Shown: piece by piece, positions 12,430 through 20,868 of the stretch
Numbering within the stretch: the first letter of the stretch is position 1
Layout of the letters: every line of letters starts with the position of its first letter
NCBI RefSeq assembly: GCF_006494775.1
Contig: NZ_CP041146.1
Location: 5,884,501 to 5,948,500 of the forward strand
Reading direction: 5' to 3'
From: Nocardioides humi
Lineage (GTDB): Bacteria > Actinomycetota > Actinomycetes > Propionibacteriales > Nocardioidaceae
Length of the DNA stretch: 64,000 nucleotides
Program-made: the position numbers and the translations under genes
The notes under the pieces: generated by a model
Told to the model about the DNA's origin: nothing
The model's input: the letters and a program-made list of their open reading frames with translations, nothing else
Databases searched by the model: none

Positions 12430-12974
12430 GTGGCGATCCGACCCATCCGACTCTTCGGCGACCCCGTCCTGCGCAAGCCCGCGATCGAGGTCGCCCACTT
12501 CGACGCCGAGCTGCGCCAGCTGGTCACCGACCTGACCGACACCATGCTCGACGCGCCCGGCGCCGGACTGGCCGCGCCGCAGATCGGGGTCGGCCTGCGC
12601 GTCTTCACCTGGTACGTCGAGGGCGAGGTCGGCCACCTCGTGAACCCGCGGCTCCGGCTGTCCGAGGAGACCCAGGACGGCCCCGAGGGCTGCCTGTCGC
12701 TGCCCGAGCTGACCTACGACTGCCTGCGCGCCCTCTCCGTGGTCGCCACCGGCTTCGACATGCACGGCGAGCCGGTGACGATCGAGGGCTCCGACCTGCT
12801 CGCGCGCGCCATCCAGCACGAGACCGACCACCTCGACGGCATCCTGTTCATCGACCGCCTCGACGACGCCTCCCGCAAGGCCGCGATGCGGGAGATCCGG
12901 GAGTCGGAGTGGTTCGGCCTCGAGAAGCCGACCGTCAAGGTGTCCCCCACGCGACGGGCGGGTTCGGCCGATGA
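12430..12974 (+). CDS. def: Peptide deformylase (C-terminal frameshift)
   Basis: Def removes the formyl group from nascent N-terminal methionine. All three metal-site motifs are present: [10 protein letters not shown] (residues 38-47), EGCLSLPE (about 79) and QHETDHLDG (about 126). As written, the frame runs on to 13908 through the fmt region, which cannot be real. Adding one C to the C-run at 12944-12948 gives the normal ending [13 protein letters not shown] and a stop at 12972-12974 that overlaps the fmt ATG (ATGA). The GTG start at 12430 lies 6 nt after a TAGGGT hexamer (12418-12423), a leaderless arrangement. Def and fmt act on the same pathway. Confidence 0.88.
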
Positions 12975-13897
12975 GGGTCGTCTTCGCCGGCACCCCCGAG
13001 GTCGCCGTCCCCGCCCTGGACGCGGTCGCCGCCTCCGCCCACGAGCTGGTCGGCGTCGTCACCCGCCCCGACGCGCCCGCCGGTCGCGGACGGAGGCTGA
13101 CGCCGAGCCCGGTCGCGCAGCGGGCCGAGGAGCTCGGCGTACCCGTCCTCAAGCCGACGCATCCGCGCGACCCCGACTTCCAGGACGCCCTGCGGGCGCT
13201 GGAGCCGGAGTGCTGCCCCGTGGTCGCGTACGGCGCGCTCATCCCGCGCAGCGCGCTCGACATCCCGCGCCACGGCTGGGTCAACCTGCACTTCTCGGTG
13301 CTGCCCGCCTGGCGCGGCGCGGCGCCGGTGCAGCACTCCATCTGGGGCGGCGACGAGTACACCGGCGCCACCACCTTCCGGATCGTCGAGGCGCTCGACG
13401 CCGGCCCGACCTTCGGTGTGATGACCGAGCGGATCCGGCCCACCGACACCGCGGGCGACCTGCTCGGCCGGCTGGCCGAGGGCGGCGCCGGCCTCCTGGT
13501 CGCGACCCTCGACGGCATCGCCGACGGCTCGCTCGAGGCCCGCGAGCAGCCCGCCGACGGGGTCAGCCTGGCGCCGAAGATCACCGTCGACGACGCCCGC
13601 GTCGACTGGAGCGAGCCCGCCGTGGGCGTCGACCGCCGGATCCGCGCCTGCACGCCCGGGCCCGGCGCGTGGACCACCCTCGACGACGAGCGGGTCAAGC
13701 TCGGCCGGGTCGAGATCGTCGCGTCCGGACCGTCCCTGGCGCCGGGTGCGATCCAGGTGGGCAAGAACGAGGTGCTCGTCGGCACCGCCACCGACGCGGT
13801 CCGGCTCACCGAGGTGAAGGCGTTCGGGAAGAGGCAGATGGCCGCGGCCGACTGGGCGCGCGGCGTACGGCTGCCCGCGACGGCGACCTTCCGGTGA
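12971..13897 (+). CDS. fmt: Methionyl-tRNA formyltransferase
   Basis: Fmt transfers a formyl group from 10-formyl-tetrahydrofolate to initiator Met-tRNA. The 308-residue protein has the formyltransferase fold: [34 protein letters not shown], the catalytic Asn/His region [18 protein letters not shown] (SVLP in place of SLLP), DAGPTFG and a C-terminal OB-like domain with [12 protein letters not shown]. It overlaps def by 4 nt and is followed 10 nt later by rsmB. This def-fmt-rsmB order is common in actinobacteria. Confidence 0.96.
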   Translation: MRVVFAGTPEVAVPALDAVAASAHELVGVVTRPDAPAGRGRRLTPSPVAQRAEELGVPVLKPTHPRDPDFQDALRALEPECCPVVAYGALIPRSALDIPRHGWVNLHFSVLPAWRGAAPVQHSIWGGDEYTGATTFRIVEALDAGPTFGVMTERIRPTDTAGDLLGRLAEGGAGLLVATLDGIADGSLEAREQPADGVSLAPKITVDDARVDWSEPAVGVDRRIRACTPGPGAWTTLDDERVKLGRVEIVASGPSLAPGAIQVGKNEVLVGTATDAVRLTEVKAFGKRQMAAADWARGVRLPATATFR

Positions 13898-13907
13898 GAC
13901 CGCGCTG

Positions 13908-15236
13908 ATGAGGAAGGGCGTCGACCCGGCTCGTCTCGCCGCCTTCGAGGTGCTCAAGGCGGTGCGGGTCGACGACGGCTACACCAACCTGCTGCTCCCG
14001 GCCGCGCTCGCGCGTCACGGCCTCACCGGGCGCGACGCGGCGTTCGCGACCGAGCTGGCGTCGGGCACCATCCGCCGGCAGGGGACCTACGACGCCGTGC
14101 TCGCCGCGTGCATCGACCGGCCGCTGCGCAAGGTCGAGGCGAAGGTCCACGACGCGCTGCGGCTGGGCGCGCACCAGCTGCTGGCCATGCGGGTCCCGAC
14201 GCACGCGGCGATCGACACCACGGTCACCCTGGTCCGGCAGCAGGTCAACCAAGGCGCCGCGGGCTTCTGCAACGCCGTGCTGCGCAAGGTCGCCACCCAG
14301 GACCTCGACGCCTGGCTCGCGCAGGTCGCGCCCGGCGACCTCGCCGTCGCGCACAGCCACCCGGCGTGGGTGGTCGACCGGCTCCGGTCGGCGCTGGGCG
14401 GCCGGGCCGACGAGCTGCCCGACCTGCTCGCCGCCGACAACGACCCGCCCCGGGTCACCCTCGTCGCCCGGCCCGGACGGGCGACGCGCGAGGAGCTGCC
14501 CGGTACGCCGACGGCGTACTCGCCCTACGGCGTCGTCCTCGACGGCGGCGACCCCGCGTCGGTGCCGGCGATCGCCGAGGGACGCGCGGGCGTGCAGGAC
14601 GAGGGGTCGCAGCTGGTCGCGCTCGCCCTGGTCGCCGCGCCGGTGAGCGGCCGCGACGAGCGCTGGGTGGACCTGTGCGCCGGACCGGGCGGCAAGGCGG
14701 CCCTGCTCGCCGCGTCGGCCGCGTCGCGTGGCGCCGCGGTGACCGGCGTCGAGCTGCACCACCACAGGGCCCGCCTGGTCGCGCGCGCCGCCGGGGCAGG
14801 CCCCGGGCTGGCCGGCGTGGTCCAGGCCGACGCGACCCAGGCGCCCATCGCCGACGGCAGTGCGGACCGGGTCCTGCTCGACGCGCCCTGCACCGGCCTG
14901 GGTGCGCTGCGCCGGCGGCCCGAGGCGCGCTGGCGTCGTACCGCCGCCGACCTCGGCGAGCTGGTCGCGCTGCAGCGTGCCCTGCTGGCCGAGGCGGTCC
15001 GGGTGCTGCGGCCCGGGGGAGCGCTGCTGTACGCCACCTGCTCGCCGGTGCTGGCCGAGACGGCCGAGGTCGTCGCCGCGACCCTCGACGCCCACCCGGG
15101 GCTGCGGCTGGACGACGCGCGGGCGCACCTGCCCGCCGTACCGGATGCCGACGGGCCGCTGCCCGGCACCGTCCAGCTCTGGCCGCACCGGCACGGCACC
15201 GACGCCATGTTCCTGGCTCTGCTCCGCAGGGAATGA
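13908..15236 (+). CDS. rsmB: 16S rRNA (cytosine-5)-methyltransferase, RsmB/NOP family
   Basis: RsmB methylates C967 of 16S rRNA (E. coli numbering). The 442-residue protein has an N-terminal NusB-like helical domain (ARLAAFEVLKAVRVDDGYTNLLLPAAL, RDAAFATELASGTIRR) and a C-terminal SAM-dependent methyltransferase domain with VDLCAGPGGKAALLA (SAM loop), DAPCTGLGALRRRPEARWRR (first catalytic Cys) and LLYATCSPVLAET (second catalytic Cys). The ATG start is 10 nt after fmt. Confidence 0.95.
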   Translation: MRKGVDPARLAAFEVLKAVRVDDGYTNLLLPAALARHGLTGRDAAFATELASGTIRRQGTYDAVLAACIDRPLRKVEAKVHDALRLGAHQLLAMRVPTHAAIDTTVTLVRQQVNQGAAGFCNAVLRKVATQDLDAWLAQVAPGDLAVAHSHPAWVVDRLRSALGGRADELPDLLAADNDPPRVTLVARPGRATREELPGTPTAYSPYGVVLDGGDPASVPAIAEGRAGVQDEGSQLVALALVAAPVSGRDERWVDLCAGPGGKAALLAASAASRGAAVTGVELHHHRARLVARAAGAGPGLAGVVQADATQAPIADGSADRVLLDAPCTGLGALRRRPEARWRRTAADLGELVALQRALLAEAVRVLRPGGALLYATCSPVLAETAEVVAATLDAHPGLRLDDARAHLPAVPDADGPLPGTVQLWPHRHGTDAMFLALLRRE

Positions 15237-15245
15237 ACCGAGGTA

Positions 15246-15259
15246 GTTGACAGTTCAAC
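15246..15259 (+). promoter_or_regulatory. Small inverted repeat ahead of the LLM oxidoreductase gene
   Basis: GTTGA-CAGT-TCAAC is a perfect 5-bp dyad, 4 nt before the start codon of the gene at 15264. It includes a TTGACA-like hexamer. Its position over the ribosome-binding region would suit a repressor operator or a small RNA hairpin, but the signal is short. Confidence 0.3.
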
Positions 15260-15263
15260 CAGC

Positions 15264-16280
15264 ATGAAGAAGATCGGGTTCCTCTCCTTCGGCCACTGGA
15301 CGCCGAGCCCGCACTCGCAGGTGCGGACCGCCTCCGACGCCCTGCTGCAGTCGATCGACCTCGCGGTCGCGGCGGAGGAGCTGGGAGCGGACGGCGCGTA
15401 CTTCCGGGTGCACCACTTCGCCCGGCAGCTCGCCAGCCCGTTCCCGCTGCTCGCGGCGGTCGGCGCGCGGACCAGCCGGATCGAGATCGGGACCGGCGTG
15501 ATCGACATGCGCTACGAGAACCCGCTGTACTTCGTGGAGGACGCCGGCGCCGCGGACCTGATCGCCGGCGGCCGGCTCCAGCTCGGCATCTCCCGAGGGT
15601 CACCGGAGCAGGTCGTCGACGGCTGGCGCTACTTCGGGTACGCCCCGGCCGAGGGCGAGACCGAGGCGGACATGGCCCGGCGGCACACCGAGGTGCTGCT
15701 CGAGATGCTTCGCGGCGAGGGCTTCGCGCAACCGAGCCCGCGGCCGATGTTCGCCAACCCGCCCGGCCTGCTGCGGCTGGAGCCCCACTCCGAGGGCCTG
15801 CGTGAGCGGATCTGGTGGGGCGCCGCGTCCAACGGCACCGCCCGCTGGGCCGCTGGGCTCGGCATGAACCTGATGAGCTCGACGCTCAAGGAGGACGAGA
15901 GCGGCCAGCCCTTCCATGTGCAGCAGGCCGAGCAGATCCGGGAGTTCCGCTCGGCGTGGACGGAGGCCGGCCACGCCCACGAGCCGCGGGTGTCGGTCAG
16001 CCGCTCGATCTTCCCGCTCGTCTCGGACGAGGACCGGACGTACTTCGGCGGCCGCCCCGACGACGACCAGGTCGGGCAGATCGACAACATGCGCGCGATC
16101 TTCGGCCGCTCGTACGCCGCCGAGCCGGACCGGCTCGTCGAGCAGCTGCGCGGCGACGAGGCGATCGCCGAGGCCGACACGCTGCTGCTCACCGTGCCCA
16201 ACCAGCTCGGCGTCGACTACAACGCGCACGTCCTCGAGTCGATCCTCAGGTACGTCGCGCCGGAGCTGGGCTGGCGCTGA
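15264..16280 (+). CDS. LLM-class flavin-dependent oxidoreductase
   Basis: This 338-residue protein belongs to the bacterial luciferase-like monooxygenase superfamily: N-terminal IGFLSFGHWTP, VAAEELGADGAYFRVHHFA, RIEIGTGVIDMRYENPLYFVEDAGAADLIAGGRLQLGISRGSP and WWGAASNGTARWAAGLG. Such enzymes use FMNH2 or F420; the sequence does not settle which. The start ATG is 27 nt after rsmB, and a short dyad (15246-15259) precedes it. It could be co-transcribed with rsmB, but its role is unrelated and its substrate is unknown. Confidence 0.82.
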   Translation: MKKIGFLSFGHWTPSPHSQVRTASDALLQSIDLAVAAEELGADGAYFRVHHFARQLASPFPLLAAVGARTSRIEIGTGVIDMRYENPLYFVEDAGAADLIAGGRLQLGISRGSPEQVVDGWRYFGYAPAEGETEADMARRHTEVLLEMLRGEGFAQPSPRPMFANPPGLLRLEPHSEGLRERIWWGAASNGTARWAAGLGMNLMSSTLKEDESGQPFHVQQAEQIREFRSAWTEAGHAHEPRVSVSRSIFPLVSDEDRTYFGGRPDDDQVGQIDNMRAIFGRSYAAEPDRLVEQLRGDEAIAEADTLLLTVPNQLGVDYNAHVLESILRYVAPELGWR

Positions 16281-16292
16281 CGTCGTGGCACT

Positions 16293-16742
16293 TCACGTTG
16301 CCCCAGGTGTCGACGGTGCGGTGCGGGGCCAGCTCCAGGCGTACCGAATGATGAGGGCGAGAAGGATGACCTCCAGCACGATGCCCAGGCCGTAGAAGAC
16401 CAGCCAGGACTCGCCCACCGCGTTGAAGGCCGTGACGGGGACGTAGAGCGTGGCCACGACGAGGTTCGCGGTGCGGCTCACTCCGGCGGGCAGCGTCGTC
16501 GACAGCACGACCATGAGGATCGGGATGGCCATGAGGGTCAGCGCTGCGGTCGAGAAGGTCTGGGAGAGGTCGAACTCGAAGACCCTGCCGTCGAGGATGT
16601 CCTCGATGACGCCGGGCGTGAAGAAGTTGAGGATGTCCACGTAGGCGTACAGGAACATGAAGCTCGTCCACGCCGCGGCGAGCTTGATCCTCACCGGGAT
16701 CGGCTGGTCTTCCAGGGTGGTGGGTCGACGTGCTCTCATCAT
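16293..16742 (-). CDS. DUF6326-like four-helix membrane protein
   Basis: The 149-residue protein has four clear hydrophobic segments: AAWTSFMFLYAYVDILNFF, STAALTLMAIPILMVVLST, TANLVVATLYVPVTAFNAV and WLVFYGLGIVLEVILLALI. It opens with LEDQPIPVRIKLAAAWTSFMFLYAYVDI, which resembles small actinobacterial proteins of the DUF6326 type; no function is established. The ATG at 16742 has GGAG a few bases upstream on its strand, whereas longer readings are unsupported. It diverges from the histidine kinase at 16902, across a 159-bp gap. Confidence 0.75.
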   Translation of the reverse strand: MMRARRPTTLEDQPIPVRIKLAAAWTSFMFLYAYVDILNFFTPGVIEDILDGRVFEFDLSQTFSTAALTLMAIPILMVVLSTTLPAGVSRTANLVVATLYVPVTAFNAVGESWLVFYGLGIVLEVILLALIIRYAWSWPRTAPSTPGAT

Positions 16743-16901
16743 GGGCTCCGTTGTCGTGGTGCGGATCGGTAGGTCCACGATCGCCGGGCCCGGCGGCGGG
16801 CACACCGGTCCGGAGGCCGGAGCTCGCCTGGCCGATGGCATGGTCTCCCTCTCGTTCTTTCGGCGGGTACGCCGAGGCGTGCCGATCCCTAGGCTGGGGC
16901 C

Positions 16902-18041
16902 GTGGTCACTGTCCGGCGCTCCCTCTGGCACGAGCCGCGGCCTGTTGACGCCCCACCCGTCGCTCGTCTCGACCGGCTGCTGGTGGGCGGGTTCGCGGCC
17001 GCCGCCCTGGTCGAGGGCGTCGTTCGGCCGGACCTGGCCTGGCGACCCCTGGTGACGGTGCTCGCCCTGGCGCTGATGCCCGTCCTGCTCTGCCGGCGGG
17101 ACCGCCCCCTGCTGGCCGCCCTGGTCGGCTGGGGCGTCGCCGGGCTGCTCTCGGTCCTCCAGCTGACCGCGCACACCGGGGAACTCGGCCTCTACTCCAT
17201 GACGGCCGTCCTGGTCCTGCTCCACTCCCTGGTGCGGTGGGGCTCGGGACGGGAGATGGTCGTGGGGGCGGCGTTCGTGACAGTCGTCGTCGCGCTGGGG
17301 ATGTACGCCTCCTCCGCGGGCTGGGCCGACGTCTTCGGCGGGAGCGTCCTCCTGCTGCTGTTCGTCGCCCTCGCGGCCGTGTTCCGCTACCGCGCGGACC
17401 TCTGGCATCGCCAACAGCGCGAGATCCGCAGTCAGGAGCGGGTGGCGCTGGCGCGCGAGCTGCACGACATCGTGGCCCACCACGTCTCGGCCATCGCGGT
17501 GCAGGCGCAGGCCGGTGGCGTGGTCGCCGGCGTCCAGCCCGAGAAGGCGGCCGAGGTCCTGGCCGCGATCGAGTCGGAGGCGTCGCGAACCCTGACGGAG
17601 ATGAGATCCATGGTGCGGGTGCTGCGTGAGGAGGAGGCCGTCGCCTCCTCCCCGCAGCGGGGTGTCGCGGACCTGCCCGCTCTGGCGCGCGCCGACACGA
17701 CGCCCACCGTCGAGGTCTCCCTGGACGGTTCGTTGACCCGGCTGGCGCGACCCGTGGACGCCGCGCTCTACCGGCTCGCGCAGGAGTCGCTGACCAACGC
17801 CGTACGGCACGCCCGGAGCGCGACTCGCGTCGCGATCGACGTACGCCGGGAGGGCGACGCCGTCAGGCTGCGCGTCAGCGACGACGGACGGACCGAGTCG
17901 GGGCCGGCCCCGGAGCCCGGGTTCGGCCTGCTCGGCATGGCCGAGCGAGCCCAGCTCCTCGGCGGATCGCTCTCCGCGGGGCCGGGGCCTGAGGGTGGCT
18001 GGGTGGTCGAGGCCGTGCTGCCGGTGGAGGCGCCGGCATGA
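16902..18041 (+). CDS. NarL-type sensor histidine kinase
   Basis: The 379-residue kinase has about five hydrophobic segments (residues 28-160) forming the membrane sensor. A HisKA_3 dimerisation domain follows, with the phospho-accepting His in RELHDIVAHHVSAIAVQAQAGG (about residue 188), then a HATPase_c domain with ESLTNAVRHARS, VSDDGR and PGFGLLGMAERAQLLGG. It resembles DesK/LiaS-type kinases of actinobacteria. The GTG at 16902 lies 6 nt after TAGGCT (16890-16895), so translation is probably leaderless. Its stop overlaps the response regulator start (ATGA), marking a cognate pair. The signal is not predictable. Confidence 0.9.
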   Translation: MVTVRRSLWHEPRPVDAPPVARLDRLLVGGFAAAALVEGVVRPDLAWRPLVTVLALALMPVLLCRRDRPLLAALVGWGVAGLLSVLQLTAHTGELGLYSMTAVLVLLHSLVRWGSGREMVVGAAFVTVVVALGMYASSAGWADVFGGSVLLLLFVALAAVFRYRADLWHRQQREIRSQERVALARELHDIVAHHVSAIAVQAQAGGVVAGVQPEKAAEVLAAIESEASRTLTEMRSMVRVLREEEAVASSPQRGVADLPALARADTTPTVEVSLDGSLTRLARPVDAALYRLAQESLTNAVRHARSATRVAIDVRREGDAVRLRVSDDGRTESGPAPEPGFGLLGMAERAQLLGGSLSAGPGPEGGWVVEAVLPVEAPA

Positions 18042-18694
18042 GCATCCGCGTCGTCGTGGCAGATGACCAGGACCTGGTCCGGACCGGGCTGGTGATGATC
18101 CTCGGCGCCCAACCCGGCCTCGAGGTCGTGGGGGAGGCAGCGGACGGGCTCGCAGCGCTCGACCTCGCGACCCGGCTGCGTCCCGACGTCCTCCTCGTCG
18201 ACATCCAGATGCCCGGGCTCGACGGCGTCGAGGTGACCAGACGCCTGGCCGGGCCGGACGTCGCGGACCCGATGGCGGTCGTCGTGATCACCACCTTCGA
18301 CCTCGACGAGTACGTCCTCGGCGCCCTCCGCGCCGGCGCCCGCGGCTTCCTGCTCAAAGACGCCGGGCCGCAGCTCCTCGTGCAGGCCATCCACGCGGCG
18401 GCCGACGGGGACGCGCTGATCGCCCCCAACGTCACCCGCCGGCTGCTGGCGACCTTCGCCGACCAGGCGCCGGCGACACCGCTCCAGCCCATCGACCCGC
18501 TCACCGAGCGCGAGGAAGAGGTGCTCGCGCTGGTGGCGCGCGGCCGGACCAACGCCGAGATCGCCACCGAGCTCTTCGTCGGCCTGAGCACGGTCAAGAC
18601 CCACGTCGCGTCGTTGATGACCAAGCTCGGCGCCCGCAACCGCGTCGAGATCGCGATGTGGGCCTACGACACCAGACGCGTGAGAGCCGACTAG
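18038..18694 (+). CDS. NarL/LuxR-family response regulator
   Basis: The 218-residue regulator has a receiver domain with the acidic pair in VVVADDQD, the phospho-accepting Asp in VLLVDIQMPG (about residue 54), Thr in VVVITTFD and Lys in FLLKDAG. A C-terminal LuxR-type helix-turn-helix follows (LTEREEEVLALVARGRTNAEIA, STVKTHVASLMTKLGARNRV). It is translationally coupled to the kinase by a 4-nt overlap. The likely targets are unknown; the divergent membrane protein at 16293-16742 is one candidate by position. Confidence 0.93.
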   Translation: MSIRVVVADDQDLVRTGLVMILGAQPGLEVVGEAADGLAALDLATRLRPDVLLVDIQMPGLDGVEVTRRLAGPDVADPMAVVVITTFDLDEYVLGALRAGARGFLLKDAGPQLLVQAIHAAADGDALIAPNVTRRLLATFADQAPATPLQPIDPLTEREEEVLALVARGRTNAEIATELFVGLSTVKTHVASLMTKLGARNRVEIAMWAYDTRRVRAD

Positions 18695-18739
18695 CGGGGA
18701 CAGATCGCCGCGAGGCTGGCGCTGAGTTGTGCGGTGCGT

Positions 18740-18805
18740 CATGCGGTTTGGTCCCAAACCGCATGATCGGGGCCAGAAAGGTCGCGGATTGGTCCCAAAC
18801 CGCAT
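18740..18805. repeat. Duplicated hairpin between convergent genes
   Basis: CATGCGGTTTGG-TC-CCAAACCGCATG (18740-18765) is a perfect 12-bp palindrome. A second hairpin, GCGGATTGG-TC-CCAAACCGC (18784-18803), has one mismatch. The 17 nt TTGGTCCCAAACCGCAT occurs identically in both. They lie between the ends of the response regulator (+) and the MerR gene (-), a natural place for a two-way terminator, though no T-tract is seen. Confidence 0.65.
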
Positions 18806-18812
18806 CGGCTTC

Positions 18813-19199
18813 TTACGCGGGCCTGTGTATAACCGGCGCGCTGGATCCGGCACTGACCTGGGCCAGGAACCGACGGATCGTGTCGCGGCTGCGACTCAGG
18901 CAGGCGATCCGCCGCTCGAGGCCGACCAGCTCCTCGGCGAGCAGGGCGGCGACCTCGGCCGAGCAGGTGGGCTGCTCCAGGGCGCACGCCGCCTCGGCCT
19001 CGAGCAGCACCTTGACCAGGCGCGTGGGGACGCCGGCCTGCACCAGGCCGGCGACCCGGTCGATGCGCTCGACGTGGTCCTCGCCATAGGTCCGGTAGCC
19101 GTTGGGCATCCGGTCCGCGCTGAGCAGCCCCTGCTGCTCGTAGTAGCGGATCAGCCGGGGCGCGACCCCGGTCCGCTCGGCCAGCTCGCCGATCCTCAT
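18813..19199 (-). CDS. MerR-family transcriptional regulator
   Basis: The 128-residue protein opens with the MerR winged helix (MRIGELAERTGVAPRLIRYYEQQGLLSADRMPNGYRTYGEDHVERIDRVAGLVQAGV). An effector/dimerisation helix with two cysteines follows (ACALEQPTCSAEV). It resembles the general drug- or redox-sensing branch of MerR and not a clear metal sensor. It is transcribed away from an MFS exporter-like gene. The shared 70-bp gap holds a promoter with the long spacer and dyad expected for MerR control, so it most likely regulates that transporter. Confidence 0.88.
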   Translation of the reverse strand: MRIGELAERTGVAPRLIRYYEQQGLLSADRMPNGYRTYGEDHVERIDRVAGLVQAGVPTRLVKVLLEAEAACALEQPTCSAEVAALLAEELVGLERRIACLSRSRDTIRRFLAQVSAGSSAPVIHRPA

Positions 19200-19230
19200 G
19201 TCTGCTGCCTCACATCCTCGTCGCCGAACC

Positions 19231-19262
19231 TTGACATTGACATCAGTGTGAGACTCTAGCGT
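19231..19262 (+). promoter_or_regulatory. MerR-type promoter/operator for the MFS gene
   Basis: TTGACA (19231-19236) and TAGCGT (19257-19262) are 20 bp apart, longer than the usual 17 and typical of MerR-activated promoters. An interrupted dyad ACA-T-TGA-CA-TCA-G-TGT (19234-19249) lies in the spacer. The -10 hexamer ends 7 nt before the MFS ATG, so the transcript would be leaderless. Confidence 0.65.
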
Positions 19263-19269
19263 CGAAGGC

Positions 19270-20445
19270 ATGGCACTCACCACCTCGACCTCCGCTCCCG
19301 CACCCACCCCGGCCGACGGCGAGACGCTGCCCTGGCCGGTGCTGCTCGTCCTCGGCAGCGCCACCCTGGTCATGGTGACCGGCGAGATGCTCCCGACCGC
19401 GGTGCTCGGCCCGATGAGCCGCGGCCTCGCGGTGTCGGAGTCGGCGGCCGGACTGCTCGTCAGCGTGTGGGCGGCGGTGGTGGTCGTCGCGAGCCTGCCG
19501 CTGGTCCGGCTCACCCGCGGCCTCCCACGCCCGGCAGTGATCGCGGGCAGCCTGCTCGCCTTCGCGCTGGCCGCCGCGGGGACCGCCCTCGCCCCGTCGT
19601 ACGCCGTCGTGCTGGTCGCCCGCACCCTGGGCGCCGCGGCGGTGGGGCTGCTCTGGTCGACGGTGAACGCGCACGTCGCGGACCTCGTCCCCGACCGGTT
19701 GTTGGGCCGGGCGACGTCGGTCGTGCTCGGCGGCGCGACCCTCGGCATGGTCCTGGGCACGCCGGTCGGGCGGCTGGTCGCCGACCTCGCCGGCTGGCGG
19801 GCGTCCTTCGGCGTGCTCGCCGTGGCGAGCGTGGTCGCGTCGGCGCTCGTGCTCCGCGTGGTGCCCGTCGCCGGCGCGGGGACGACGTCCGCGCCGAGTG
19901 CCCGTCCCGGAGGCGGCTCGCTGCGGCCGATGGTGGTCGTGACGGTGCTGGTCGCCCTCGTGCTGGTCGGCCACTACGGCGCCTACACCTTCATCACCCG
20001 GCTCGCCGGGCCGCCGGCGGCCGCGCTGCTCGTGTTCGGCCTGGCGTCCGCGGTCGGCGTGGTGGTCGCCGGCCGGGTCGAGCGCACGGTCGCGGGACTC
20101 GTCGCGACCACGGTCCTGACGGCGGCGGCCGTGCTGGCGGTCGGCAGCCACGGCAGCCTGCTGCTCGTCGCCGTGTGGGGGATGGCGTCCGGTGCCCTGC
20201 CGCCGCTCGCCCAGACGCTGATCCTGCGCCTCGGCGGTCCCGAGCACCGGGCGCTCGCCGGCGCGCTCATCCCCGTCCTGTTCAACGGCGGCATCGCGGT
20301 CGGCGCGGCGCTCGCGTCCGGCATCGTCGCGTCGTACGGCGTCGGCGGGCTCGGCGTCCCGGCGGCGGCACTGATCGCCCTGGCCGGCGTCGCCCTGATG
20401 GCGGTGCGTAGCCTGCCGGCATGGTCACCTCTCGGATCCCGCTGA
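19270..20445 (+). CDS. MFS transporter, probable drug-efflux type
   Basis: The 391-residue protein has the hydrophobicity pattern of a 12-helix major facilitator. The family loop motif is weakly visible between helices 2 and 3 (RLTRGLPRPAVIAG), and GGATLGMVLGTPVGRLVADLAGWRASF fits the antiporter motif of the drug-efflux (Ydhp/AraJ-like) branch. It is divergent from a MerR regulator with a MerR-type promoter, which suggests inducible export of a small molecule. Its 3' end overlaps the following lipoprotein gene by 25 nt. Confidence 0.87.
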   Translation: MALTTSTSAPAPTPADGETLPWPVLLVLGSATLVMVTGEMLPTAVLGPMSRGLAVSESAAGLLVSVWAAVVVVASLPLVRLTRGLPRPAVIAGSLLAFALAAAGTALAPSYAVVLVARTLGAAAVGLLWSTVNAHVADLVPDRLLGRATSVVLGGATLGMVLGTPVGRLVADLAGWRASFGVLAVASVVASALVLRVVPVAGAGTTSAPSARPGGGSLRPMVVVTVLVALVLVGHYGAYTFITRLAGPPAAALLVFGLASAVGVVVAGRVERTVAGLVATTVLTAAAVLAVGSHGSLLLVAVWGMASGALPPLAQTLILRLGGPEHRALAGALIPVLFNGGIAVGAALASGIVASYGVGGLGVPAAALIALAGVALMAVRSLPAWSPLGSR

Positions 20446-20855
20446 TCGTCCTCGCCTGCACCCTGACGGCGGGAGCATCCGCCTGCTCCCTGCTCGACTC
20501 CGCCGACGCCGACGCGGTCGTCGAGATCGGCGGGAAGCGCTACGACGGGAAGGCGGGCTACACCGCCATCACCTGCTCCCGGCAGGACGGCGTGATCGAC
20601 CTGAAGTCCGGCGAGGACGGGCGTCCGGGCCTGCTCGGCAGCATCAGCGAGGATCCCGCCCAGCCGTCCACGCTGACCATGGTCGTCGACGACTTCCCCT
20701 ACCAGGCCACCCACGGTCTCGGAGCGGGCTCCGACCTCGGCTCGATCACGGTCGCGTCCGACGGCGACGACTACACGCTCACCGGGACGGCGCTGGGGAT
20801 GGGCAACAGCCAGCAGGCGGAGTACCGGATCGAGGTCCGCTGCGGCCGGCGCTGA
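20421..20855 (+). CDS. LpqH-like (19-kDa type) lipoprotein
   Basis: The 144-residue product has a lipoprotein signal (IPLIVLACTLTAGASAC) with the lipid-modified Cys at about residue 22. An LpqH-like domain follows: AVVEIGGKRYDGKAGYTAITCSRQDGVIDLKSG ... GDDYTLTGTALGMG...EYRIEVRC. The two later cysteines probably pair. In mycobacteria LpqH-family lipoproteins are cell-surface antigens of unclear function. The ATG at 20421 lies 6 nt after TAGCCT (20409-20414), inside the end of the MFS gene, suggesting its own leaderless promoter. Confidence 0.78.
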   Translation: MVTSRIPLIVLACTLTAGASACSLLDSADADAVVEIGGKRYDGKAGYTAITCSRQDGVIDLKSGEDGRPGLLGSISEDPAQPSTLTMVVDDFPYQATHGLGAGSDLGSITVASDGDDYTLTGTALGMGNSQQAEYRIEVRCGRR

Positions 20856-20868
20856 TCGCCGACGCGCG

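Noticed and set aside
12430..13908. Def extended to 492 residues
   Set aside because: The extra 310 residues are an Arg-rich shadow of fmt. One missing C explains the lost stop codon.
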